This document shows, piece after piece, positions 10,648 through 20,374 of a DNA stretch of 64,000 nt. Every line of letters starts with the position of its first letter. Position 1 is the stretch's first letter. Location: positions 1,178,001-1,242,000 of the forward strand of contig NW_025408667.1 of NCBI RefSeq assembly GCF_020360975.1, in the 5' to 3' direction. The position numbers were made by a program, and so were the translations under genes. Under the pieces are notes generated by a model. That model saw only the letters and a list, made by a program, of their open reading frames with translations, did not search any database and was not told where the DNA came from. The stretch is from Hirsutella rhossiliensis. Lineage: Eukaryota > Ascomycota > Sordariomycetes > Hypocreales > Ophiocordycipitaceae.

Positions 10648-13431
10648 TCATCGAATCGGCAGAGCTCGAAACCCCTTGGGCCGTCCATGCAGCTGCATCT
10701 TTGCCGGAAGCGCCACAAGCAAGTCGTCGGTGGCAAAGATGGACTGGTGGACCGGTTGGAGAATGGTGTCGCCATTGGCTGCTACGGTCCTCGTCAAGAA
10801 GCACGGTTCTTCGGTAATCAGCACCGGGATCTGGCGAGCGCGTTCGAACGAAGACAGCTTCTCGGCGCCCCTTTTCAGCTGCCCCAGAACATCTCCCTGG
10901 TTCTTCCACAGCTCCTCAAGCACGGCGCACAAGTCCACGAAGCATATGGGCCCGAGGCCGTGGTCTCGGCAGTAGTCTCGCAGCGTCCCCACGTCTCCAG
11001 CGTCGGGGACGCCGTGAGCAGCGATGAACCTGAGGAAGAGAATCGAAGCAACGCGGTTGTTGCCGTCAACCACGATTGGTCGGCTCTCATGGCTCGAGGA
11101 GATGGGATAGCCGTAGGCGACGGTCACAGGCGCGACGGAGCATATCTTGCCACCCAGCGCCATCATCTCCTGCACCATCCCTACCACAATGGCCGGGGTG
11201 GCAAACTCGGAGCGGCCCAGGCTGTCCATGTCAACGTACGAGTACACCAGCTGCTCATCCCCAGCAAAGTGGATGTACGCCGTATGCTGCACTTCGGCAT
11301 GTGCCATAAACGACGATTCAAGAGCGAGCTGCGCGGCAATCTCCTCCCAAGTCTCCGGGGCCAGATTCATGCTTTCCAGCTCAAACTTGAGGTCGTTGAG
11401 CATCGAGACGAAGAAGCGGGCCTGGTCCTTGACGTCTTTCCGTGGTCCGCCGACGGGGTCCTTGAGGAAGGCGTAAATTTGCAGAAACGACTCGACCCCC
11501 GAGAGGGACCATGTCCGGACTCTTGCGACAAAGTCGTGTAGCGCACGGGTCCAGAGCATGCGACTCGGGTTCTGCTCCTTGGCCTCTGTCGCATACGGCA
11601 CCACACGGCAGACAAAGTTGCGGGTGTCTGCGGGGAGCTCGGCAGGGGTTCGCGAGGCGTCCATGTCGAAAGTGATGGCTCTAGTCAGCGTATGGGTATG
11701 GTTCTTGAGCTTTCCCGCCACGCTCAGCCAGCTGTCAATAACATCATCTGCGTTAAGCAATTGCTCGATGAGCGGAAGCGTGACCTGCGGGATCCTTCGT
11801 GGCCCGACGCAGGACAGCATGTACTCGACTCTGGATATCTCCATGTTCGCATGGCGAGTTCTTGGTCCATTGGCAGTGGTGAACAGCACCTCGGCTTCTT
11901 CCGCCGTCGGATAAAGGGAAACGGGATAGGCCGCGTATGCCTGGGCTGCGATTTTGCGTATCCTCTGCTGCGCTAACCGGCAGAGCAACCATGGAGCCGG
12001 GTACTCGATATCTTGGTGAGGAGTTTTAAGACAGCCGGGGGTGTCGTTGCCCCACTGGTCCGTCTCATGGCAGCATGCTTCGGTGGACTCGATGGATATG
12101 AAGCCATATTCGATTGGCTTCTCCAGTGTCGGCTGCGGCGTCTTGATGCCCTCGAGAGTGAGGCTTCTCGGGATGGAGCTCCCCTCCTTGCACAGCACTG
12201 AGCGCAAGCAGGCGGCCAGTCGGACGTATTGATCCAGCGAGTTGTACGACTGAACCGACAGCCGAATCACTCGTTTGGGATAAGAGGGCCAAGCATACAC
12301 CGGAATCACAATGCCGTGCTCCCGCCAGAGGGTCTGCTGGATAGGCAGCATCCCCTCGCGCTCTGGTCCAGTAGAGTCGGGCAACGGAATGGAGGCCATG
12401 TTTCCGATCATGCTCTCTGGACACGGAACCGGGACATTGAGTGCTTGGCAGACCATCTTCCGCGCAATGACTGCCAGCCTATGGTTTCTCCTCGTGAGGG
12501 CTTTGTATCCGCCTGGGAGCAGGGTGCGGAGGAAGTTGATGGACGAGGACAGGGAGAGCAGCGCAGAGACATCGTAGGTGCCCATCCAGGAGAAACCGTG
12601 CTCGAGAGTGGAGTATCGGGCCTTGTTGACCATGTAGGGTGACCGGGCAATAACGAGCGGCTTGATATTCTGCATGCGGTCTTGTCGAACGGAAAGGAAC
12701 CCGACTCCCCGCGGACTGCACATCCACTTGTGACAGTTAGCCACGTAGTACGAAGCGCCGATGGCCTTGATATCCACCTGGATCATGCCAGGTGCGTGGG
12801 CGCCGTCGATGAGGGTGTCCACATTACGGGCCTCGAGGGCGCGCACAATCTTCTTGACGGGGAATACCAGGCCGGACCTGCTTGGGATGTGATCGATGAC
12901 GGCAAAGCGCGTTCGCGGCGTGACATGAGCCACTATCTCGTACACGACAAACTCGGGAGACGGCACGGCGAGGGGTATCTCGACGACAACGAGCCGAGCC
13001 CCGTCCCGCCGGGCAACGTGCTCGAGGGCCAGGCGGACGGAGCTGTAGGCGTGATTGGTAGTCAGGATTTCGTCATCCGGCTTGAAACGCAGGCTCTGTA
13101 TCACAGCGTTGGTACCGTACGTGGCCCCGGGGAGCAGGACGAAGCCGGACAGGTCGGCGTTGAGGAAGCTGGCCAGGGCCTCGCGGCTGGCCTGCAGCGC
13201 GGGCACGTAGCTCCTCTCGAAGAAGTCGTGCGGGTTGGACTCGATCCAGCGCCGAATCTCCTTTTGCGTCTCCGCCACGGGCACGGGACAGGCGCCAAAG
13301 GCCCCGTTGTCGAGGTATTGTATGTCAGATCGTATCTCCCACTCGCCCAGGCCGTGGAGCAGCGTCGCGTCCACGTCTTCCGTCGACGGGTAGTGAGGAT
13401 CCGAAGAAGCCTCGATCATCGAAGAGCCCAT
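10648..13431 (-). CDS. CefD-like class V aminotransferase/epimerase fused to an unrecognised C-terminal domain
   Basis: A single-exon 927-aa protein. The frame extends upstream to a TTG at 13554, but the first ATG is 13431. Residues about 35-430 are a fold-type I PLP domain of the isopenicillin N epimerase/class V aminotransferase group: YLDNGAFGACP near the start, LPGATYGTNA cofactor loop, AVIDHIPSRSG, LIDGAHAPGM, and the PLP lysine in NCHKWMCSP (about K235). Such fungal proteins act as epimerases, cysteine desulfurase-like lyases or C-C bond-forming enzymes in secondary metabolism. Residues about 470-927 match nothing I know. The only notable motif there is ESRPIVVDGNNRVASILF (about 782-799), faintly like the DGNxR loop of ParB/sulfiredoxin-type folds. 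There is no signal peptide. It converges on the racemase gene. Confidence 0.8.
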   Translation of the reverse strand: MGSSMIEASSDPHYPSTEDVDATLLHGLGEWEIRSDIQYLDNGAFGACPVPVAETQKEIRRWIESNPHDFFERSYVPALQASREALASFLNADLSGFVLLPGATYGTNAVIQSLRFKPDDEILTTNHAYSSVRLALEHVARRDGARLVVVEIPLAVPSPEFVVYEIVAHVTPRTRFAVIDHIPSRSGLVFPVKKIVRALEARNVDTLIDGAHAPGMIQVDIKAIGASYYVANCHKWMCSPRGVGFLSVRQDRMQNIKPLVIARSPYMVNKARYSTLEHGFSWMGTYDVSALLSLSSSINFLRTLLPGGYKALTRRNHRLAVIARKMVCQALNVPVPCPESMIGNMASIPLPDSTGPEREGMLPIQQTLWREHGIVIPVYAWPSYPKRVIRLSVQSYNSLDQYVRLAACLRSVLCKEGSSIPRSLTLEGIKTPQPTLEKPIEYGFISIESTEACCHETDQWGNDTPGCLKTPHQDIEYPAPWLLCRLAQQRIRKIAAQAYAAYPVSLYPTAEEAEVLFTTANGPRTRHANMEISRVEYMLSCVGPRRIPQVTLPLIEQLLNADDVIDSWLSVAGKLKNHTHTLTRAITFDMDASRTPAELPADTRNFVCRVVPYATEAKEQNPSRMLWTRALHDFVARVRTWSLSGVESFLQIYAFLKDPVGGPRKDVKDQARFFVSMLNDLKFELESMNLAPETWEEIAAQLALESSFMAHAEVQHTAYIHFAGDEQLVYSYVDMDSLGRSEFATPAIVVGMVQEMMALGGKICSVAPVTVAYGYPISSSHESRPIVVDGNNRVASILFLRFIAAHGVPDAGDVGTLRDYCRDHGLGPICFVDLCAVLEELWKNQGDVLGQLKRGAEKLSSFERARQIPVLITEEPCFLTRTVAANGDTILQPVHQSIFATDDLLVALPAKMQLHGRPKGFRALPIR

Positions 13432-15860
13432 AACTAAGGCGGCTTTTCGGCTTTGATGAGCCGCAACCGAATTGAGTAAGAACTCTCGACGCGATGTGTA
13501 ACCGCCTCCCAGTTCCAGCCAGAGAGCGTCGAGTTCTGGCGGTGGGCGGGCCAATCGTTTCTCAATAGAGAGAAGGGAATAGAGCAGAATCTACGGCAGG
13601 CCGGGCCCTGCTGCAGGCCAAAAAATGATAATGACAAGACTTTTTTCTTCCTTTGTCAAATCAAGGGACGAGGAGAATATCGAAGCGGCTTTGAGGGGGG
13701 GACGAAGGCGGACTCGACAATCAGCTTCATCTGTGTACAGACATGAGAACCCCGTCTCCGCCACGCCACCCAACCGTTCCCAAGGTTGTACCCCCTCGTA
13801 AGATGCGGTTCGTCGCAAGCATCCCTCTCCTCCAGCTACGCTCCCTGTTGGGGATCGCGCCGGCCAAAGAGGGGTGACATCTCCTGCCCGCTCAGGCTCA
13901 CCGGGCCCTGCATCGCCCGAGCTGAGCCGATGATATCCTATCTTGCGCGGTCCTGGCCTGGCCAAAGGGGTTCTTTTGGGCGCCGGCGTCTGTGTCAATG
14001 AGGCAGCCGACGAGCCGACGCTCCCCGTCCGGCGATCGGTCTGCAACGCGGGCGGAGCAGGCGTGCAGCTTCAGGGATTGCCAAACCTGCAGGACGCATG
14101 GGGAGGGTCCAACCCCCTGTGATTGGCGGTTCGTGGGGCATGGCTGAGCTGGCTTCATGTGGAGGGAAAAGAGGGAGCCATTCGGATGATCCGAGAGGGG
14201 AACCTCGGGCAGGGTGCTTGGAGGTTGCCTGCCTGTTATGGCTGACTGGGCATCCGTGACGATGGCTCTGGCCAATCCACGAAAGACTCGCATATTGGGA
14301 TGCCATCTCAGAGCAGACCCTTCCGCCGCTCTCCGCTGGAGATAACAGTCGAGAGAATGGTTCGCTGGTGGAACCATGTCGTTGTTTGCGGGGCCTCGCG
14401 ACTTTGATCCGCCTGTCCATTGTCTTCATTTCACGATTGGCTCGCAGTGAAGTCATAGTGTTGCTTTGTGATTGAGGCTCGCTTTCGAGAGGGCTCCCAT
14501 CCCCTGTCACTTGGCCGTCCCACTTCCGTATGCCCGTGCCGTACTACTCCCACCCTGTCCCTTGATTCATTGAAAAGGTGATGGAAGCTATAAAGGCTTC
14601 AATAGCCGCCGTCCTGGCCCTGCCTGGCGGACCAACCGCAAGTATCTGCCAAGCCGCTTACATGTAGTCAATGCAGACAAGGCTAAGCTAGACTCCAAAC
14701 TCATGGAGAACATTCTGATCGGCATATCTATTCATATATGGTTCCATGATGGGGAGGTCACTCGTCTACTTTGCTCGTCTAAGGTTACTCTGTAGTTCTT
14801 GTGCCCCATGTCAAGTTTGATACACAAGGCTTGCATCTATATGTCTACTGTACTGTACATGTTCACATCTAACCAGGCATTGGCTTCAGTACATCCCTCG
14901 GACGTCATTTGTGATCATCAACGTGCATCTACCCATCCAAGGCCACCGGGACGCCACTGTCTATCCTTTGGAGATCTGTCACTCCCCCGAAGCCTAGTCG
15001 TACGCAGATGAGTAGCCGTAAATCCTTGCCTGCGCAGCCACACCGCCTGCAGCACTGCACCCCGCGCCTGGCTGCACCGGATGTGATGAAATCCGGCCTA
15101 ACACGGAAAAGAAAGCCAGCCGGTCGCAGCGTGAAGAAGCCTTGAGATGAAGCTGGAGCGCAGGCGGTTTGCGGCGTCTGTGGCTGGTAAAGAACCATGG
15201 TACCTGTAGTAGTGAATACTTTAACCAGATTATTCAGCTGGGGCTTTTAGTCTCTATAGGACAAGGGTTGCCCGTCCGAGATGGGTTTCTCATATAACCT
15301 TCAGTCTTTCCCCAGGCATTCCCACGCTGGCATCCCCTGGCCATACAAGAATGCGCGAGACTGTCTATTCCTTCTCTTTAGTATATATTCTTATGTAACG
15401 TAAGTTTCTTGGTGCGCGGTATTTAAAGCATACCACGTTACTGTAGACATTTGTTCGCAGGTTTCGTTATAGTGGCTTTGCAACTATTAGAGCGAAGTGA
15501 GTCGGCATAATTTGAACATTTTAGCGAAGACTTTACCTCTGCTTTACGCATCTTACTACTCGGAGAATGTTAATTCCCCTTGCCAAGCAATGCAGCAAAT
15601 AACGAGAGCCACCTCTCCGGTAGACGACCCCAGACCGCCACCAAGGAGCGCTTAGTGTGAAAGGCCTCTAGTGAGTTGATACAACTAACTAGTCCCTATG
15701 CTGTTTACTATCAAGATAGAGAAGAAAGAAAGAAAGAAAGAGAATCTACTACATGAGAGCACAATAGCATTTTATAGCTTCGAGCCAATGGAAGGTTCTA
15801 GAAGCTAGGCGGCGCAGCCGCCGTTAAAGCGGCTTGCCCGTTACACTTAGAGCTTAACAC
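13432..15860. other. Long intergenic region with a GAAA microsatellite
   Basis: About 2.4 kb between the CefD-like gene and decayed gene fragments. The first part should hold the CefD-like promoter and leader. A (GAAA)n microsatellite lies at about 15721-15742. Open frames of 150-170 codons on the minus strand around 13.6-14.5 kb have arbitrary composition and no domain, so they are not called. Confidence 0.45.
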
Positions 15861-15912
15861 CAAGCAGGGGGATGAGCAGGTTGATAATACCCCGCCAGAG
15901 AAACAATCTTAG

Positions 15913-16275
15913 ACGCAGAGCGGCTACCCAATTGTCGACGGCAAATACCTCGATAGGAATGGAATCGTTAGGGAGATCGAGCCCAACGAGTGGTCAGTCG
16001 CCGGCCCACCCGCCTTGGATGTATACTGGAACAACCGGAAAGTCACGCCTGCTCTCGAAGACGACCAGTTTCGCGCTATAACATTAAGCGCCTTTGTTAC
16101 CGTGACGGAATACTCAAGTCGCGACGGCGAGCTTCTAAGGGCGGCGGCAGGGTCATGTACAATTATAGCACTTAACGCGACGCTATACTCTGTGAACGTG
16201 ATTGTTAGTACGAACTTGTCGGGACGGAAAATGCGGGATCTCCTGTTGAGGCATCACCTTGCGCCAGCTCTTTAG
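15913..16275 (+). pseudogene. Possible protein-coding fragment, family unknown
   Basis: An open frame of 120 codons preceded by an in-frame stop and without a clear start. Its sequence (SGYPIVDGKYLDRNG..., then ALDVYWNNRKVTPALEDDQF and a hydrophobic VTVTEYSS-like strand segment) has the texture of a folded protein, not random sequence. I cannot assign a family. It sits just left of a clearly broken kinase gene, so a gene remnant is the simplest reading. It could also be part of a transposable element. Confidence 0.3.
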
Positions 16276-16774
16276 ACTGTTTCGTGGTTTAATGGCAACT
16301 GGCATTTCCTGTCAGTTAAGATTGACCAGTTGCCGTGGATGACAGGATGATTGGTTGCTTGCTCTAGCTTGTTCTTTGATAAGATTGGCTCTTCGTCGTG
16401 CCTATGCCTCCATCATCTGGTCTCGCAGATCTTCTATGCAGGCTTTAAGCTTGACGCGGTCTGATTGTTCTGCCCGACAGGGTAGCCTAACTCAGCCGCA
16501 AAACAGATTCCTACGGAAAGCAGGGTCCGGGGGTTGGGGCCAGACGACGCTTGGGAAGTAAAAAACGGCTTATCTCCTACTTCGGTACGTTCGTTAGCAC
16601 CGACGCCATTCGCTCAAATAGTCACTCATCGACGTCACTTATTAATATACTCTTAAGACACTAAGACATATATATACCTGTACATCGAGCCTGGCTTATG
16701 TTAAAACCCTTATATGGTGCTCCAAGGGAGAGTGATTTCATCAACGGGTTTTCCGAGACAAGGTCCAGAAGGGC
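16276..16774. other. Intergenic/decayed stretch
   Basis: No intact gene. On the minus strand around 16390-16480 a short helical, Lys/Arg/Glu-rich fragment interrupted by a stop can be read, resembling a coiled-coil remnant, but it is too short to classify. Confidence 0.3.
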
Positions 16775-17826
16775 TTGGGCTCTGGCAACAAGGCCATTTG
16801 CACCGTGGAGTCATGTATCAAGTTTGCAAGGGCGGCCCTACAAACCGACGACATCACCCCGGTCGATAGCCAGGGCTCCAACAGCTTCACTTTCGTCAGC
16901 CGCAGCCTTGAACTCATCATTCAGCTTCGCTTCTTCGCTCTCCGGACAGATACATCCGGCTGGCTAGCGAGGTCCACGGCCATCTCGCACCACAGGCCAC
17001 CTTCCATGAGAGCTTCCCCTTGCCTGCTTACAGTGCCAAGGCCCTGTCCAGAAGGGTCCATCTGCTCCGGCCATTCCCCGAGGGCGGCTTTCCCCTGGCG
17101 AGGGAAAAGGTCACCGTCCGAGAGCTGGCATATTTTGTCGCGAAAACAGCGTTTCTCGAACAACCAAAAACAATTAGTGGATGTCAGCTGGACGACATGC
17201 GCCCAAAATACGCTTCATCGCCTGTCGAAGAACGCGTCTCTGGCAAAAGTCGCTCTTGAACTCTCCCATCTCATCACCAACACTCTACAGCCGCAAGCAC
17301 ATCTGCTCGAGGCGTTGCCAGCCGTCCTCACGCACCGGGACCTCTCCAGGTCAACATCATCGTCAACGATTCAGGCAACGTGATGGGAGTCATTGACTTT
17401 GACGAGGCAGGAATCGAAGCCTTTGGCATGTGCACATGGAGCCTCTATGAATGCTTCTTTGGCAGCATGGAAGATGGTAAGTGGTCCTTCTACAACATGC
17501 CGGCCCAAGACCCTACCCATGGGGGACAGACCGTTAGACAGGTGCTCGAAGAGACCTTCTTGGAATCCCTGTGGGCCAACACTCCTACGCACCTGAAGCG
17601 CCAAGATGTAGAGCTGGCAGTCAAAATATCCCTGAGTATTGGCATCATCAATAGGTACTTTATCAACGACATGATGGACAACATTGACCCGTCAGTGAGC
17701 GTTCATCGCTTGTCGCTCGTGTATGCTAGGGGGGTTTTGCCTCATGTCTGGGGGCGTTACCTTTGGAGGCGGTTCTTGATAGCGACCAGCCTTACATCCG
17801 ACAACATGTCAATGTGTCATACATAG
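16775..17826 (+). pseudogene. Broken aminoglycoside-phosphotransferase-type (APH) kinase
   Basis: The protein kinase-like APH fold can be followed only by changing frame at least twice. An N-terminal stretch (KAICTVESCIKFARAAL...) is followed in another frame by HGHLAPQATFHESFPLPAYS. The catalytic loop LTHRDLS (about 17330-17350) is cut by a one-base frameshift from its continuation VNIIVNDSGNVMGVIDFDEAG (to about 17414), which carries the metal-binding Asp in DFD. The C-terminal helices (WSLYECFFGSMEDGKW...) then run open to 17826. Fungal members of this group are mostly of unknown substrate. Because His-x-Asp-x4-Asn and DFD sit in different frames, the copy cannot make an active kinase unless the assembly has indel errors here. 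Confidence 0.72.
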
Positions 17827-17893
17827 CAAACTCCATTTGTAGCTGGCCACCACAGTCGCCCGTTCTAGCGATAGGTTCTCCTCGCAGTGACGC

Positions 17894-18842
17894 TTAACGT
17901 TGGTTATTCTTGCTCGCTAGTTCCCAGAGAAGCTTCTTGAAGTCCGCCACAGACGGCTCTAGCTCCTTGAGAAGCACAGCGTCTTCGAATACTAGCTTAA
18001 TCGTCTCCGTATCCTTGGCCATACGCTCCGTTTTTGTCGTTCCGTTGAGGACCTGCGTATTTCCTAAACAAAGAATTAATACATAGAAGGCCAGCCCCTT
18101 TTCTACTTGCAGCTTGTCCGCCACGGACGAAACTACGGCCGACTCGAGAACCTTGGGGTTGTGCGCGAGCATCCAAAATGCCTGATAGGTGATGCAATGA
18201 TCCGCGCAAAACGTCCTAACATCTAGGTCAAACGAGGTCTCCTTGTAGAAACGGTTTTGCACGATGACGGGCTTGACTGTCGCGGCGGCGTAGATGCTCT
18301 GAAGCTGCGGCAGGTGGATGTTGGAGACGCCTAGGTAGCGGATCCTTTCGGGCACGAACGTCTCAAACACCTTCCACGCTGTGATATTGTCGTCGTCCTT
18401 TTCAAAGGGCACGTGCAGGAGAAGCGCATCGACGTAGCCGACCTCGAGGTGCTTCAAGGTCTGGGCAATGGACTCTCTGACCTGGCCCTCGATGTCCTGG
18501 TCCGGGTTGAAGGGTATCCTGTCCTTGTCATGTGCCCAGACTGGCGTAAACTTGGACTGGATCTAAGCGCTCATCAATGTCAGAGAGCACAGCCATCTGT
18601 AAACACCAGCGCTGGGTACCCACGAAGAGATGCTCGCGTTTGAGGCCGCGCCGGAGAGCGGCCGCGATGGCTTTCCCTGCCAGCGGCTCATTGTAGGCGG
18701 TAGGGTAATTGGCCGTGTCTACGCCACTAAAGCCGTGCTCCATGGCGGACTCGGTGAGCTCTTCCGTCTTGTTCTCCTTCCAGGCAGTTCCGTAGATCAT
18801 CAGCGGGCCGAGGCCTGACTCCGCCGGGGGAGCCCTCGACAT
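17894..18842 (-). CDS. Aldo/keto reductase, two exons
   Basis: Exons 18842-18624 and 18562-17894 give 295 aa. The intron (61 nt, GTGGGT donor, TTAG acceptor) is needed: splicing joins HLF to IQSKFTPVW, producing the family's LF(I/V)xxKF strand and keeping frame. The catalytic tetrad is visible: Asp42 in GVDTA, Tyr50 in TAYNEPLAG, Lys77 in IQSKF and His123 in ALLLHVPF. The barrel continues through LGVSN, VIVQNRFY and VLNGTTK. Family members reduce aldehydes and ketones with NADPH; this one resembles short fungal reductases related to D-arabinose dehydrogenase-like or norsolorinic-acid-reductase-like groups, but substrate cannot be told. It lies intact between two pseudogenes near the repeat island. 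Confidence 0.85.
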
Positions 18843-19158
18843 GTTTGCAGAGTGGCGGTAGCACTACTCCTCTCGTCTTGGTGAGCGGGGGTTGAGAGTT
18901 CCCAAGGCAGCCGCTCCGTCGCCGTCGGCCAAAAAAGATTTATCCTTGCCCGATCGTCTGGCGACACGTGATGAGAGAATCAGTAACCAATTGCCCAAGT
19001 CTGCAAGCATGTTGGGCTGCCCAACTGACCCAACTACCTACCTACTGCCCCCGTCAACACATGTCGCTGGGCCCGAGCTGAGTCGAGTGCCTGAATCGCG
19101 GCCTGGTTCTGTTGTAGATTCTTCAGGATGAAGTACTTCCTGAAGTATGACCTCGGAA
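18843..19158. other. Intergenic region
   Basis: Promoter side of the aldo/keto reductase and the 3' flank of the NLR relic. A short alternating CAACTGACCCAACTACCTACC stretch occurs near 19020-19045. No gene seen. Confidence 0.4.
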
Positions 19159-20264
19159 CTACATCCATCGCCCCTTGTATTCCGCTGAATATCTTGATCG
19201 CGTCGTTGATGCTCTAGCTTGAATTATGTTTGATGTCAGCATACACGTATCCACCTGAACAACGTTGGTGGCCGATGCATACAGGGCCTTTTCGGGTTGG
19301 CCCAGCCTCTCTCTGATAGGTACATCCGAGCCCGTAGTAGCTGATGCCGGTGTCATTTTTTCAGGTCCCATGAGACGGAGCCTGATTTCCAGTTTGATCA
19401 AGTGCATCTTCAAGCTGTCGTCGACCTGCCCACACGCAAAGAGGAGATCGGCGTAGGTGAATCGAAACTGGCTGGATCTGTAGTCATACGCGCCGTTTGC
19501 ACTTTCAGCCAACCCCAAGGCTTTCCTCGAGTTCTCTCTGGCCTCCTGTAGCTCGCCCTTGCCCATCTGTACTCGAAATATGGTATCGTAGCCTCGTGGA
19601 CCCCGATCGTCTTATTGAAGTTCAGGGACTTCTGAAATAACGAAAGAGCCTTTTCAAACCTTTCAAGGGACAGCTGGGCAGCGGCAGTGTTGTTGTAGGC
19701 ATTGACAAGCTCACGCCGCTTATCTGGCGATGCACTGGCTGCCTCGGCCATGTACCGCTGGCGCACGCCAAGGGCCTGCCGGAAGAGTTTTGCACACACT
19801 CTTCGTCTCTGGAAGTCTTGCAATCTCAAGGCACTTAGTATGGTGAGTATGTCGGCATGAAGCGGATCGGGCTTGCTGCTGCTGAACATGCTCTGATACG
19901 CTTCCAAGGCGTGTGGAGTGACCTCGAGTGCATGCTTGGCTCTCCGTTCTCACAAATAGCAGGTACAGTTTCACAGCATGTCGACGAACGCTCAGGGTAT
20001 CTTGCCCGCCGGTCGTCCAGTCCGGGCAAACTCTTCTTGCAGGCAGACGACGTGCGGAAGCCATCGTTCGCACCCAGCCCATTGCCGAGACACGGTGCCC
20101 CCGTCTGACGGCCTCGGGGGAAATATACCGTGTAGGAGAGTGACGGCGCCCTCGACGGCTTTGAGCCAGGGCGACGCCTCTCGTGAATCGAGAGTGTTCA
20201 GCACGTGAAATTTCACAGCGCGATGTATGCGCAGCTTCTTCTTCGCCGGGCTCGACTTAGGCAT
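19159..20264 (-). pseudogene. Broken C-terminal end of a STAND/NLR-type protein with TPR repeats
   Basis: From 20264 leftwards the frame encodes KLRIHRAVKFHVL...WLKAVEGAVTLLHGIFPP..CERWLPHVVCLQ, typical of the linker that follows the NB-ARC/NACHT domain in fungal NLR-like proteins and ends in LPHV. Three in-frame TGA codons follow (about 19,996-19,945), at least two at places where TPR-linker proteins carry Trp. The same frame then resumes with TPR helices (ALEAYQSMF..., NAYNNTAAAQLSLERFEKALSLFQKSL). A shift near 19,570 moves the last TPR segment (ARENSRKALGLAESA..., SSQFRFTYADLLF) into another frame. The N-terminal effector and nucleotide-binding domains are missing; the sequence stops near the island edge. 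In fungi these proteins are linked to non-self recognition. Confidence 0.65.
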
Positions 20265-20374
20265 GTTGTTTGACAGGGGAATCCGTACCCCAACACGCAG
20301 CCCGCGCCTCAGAGACTTTGGAGGGTCTTGGCAGGGTCCCTGGGAGGATCCTTGGCAGAGTCTCTGGCTAGCCC

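Noticed and set aside
10552..11541. 329-codon plus-strand open frame
   Set aside because: Antisense to the well-supported CefD-like gene, with His/Gln/Val-rich composition typical of complement reading.
13995..14510. 171-codon minus-strand open frame
   Set aside because: Ser/Pro/Arg-rich with no structured core or known motif, in a long intergenic region.
15721..15742. CRISPR-like or regulatory repeat
   Set aside because: It is a simple GAAA microsatellite without spacers.
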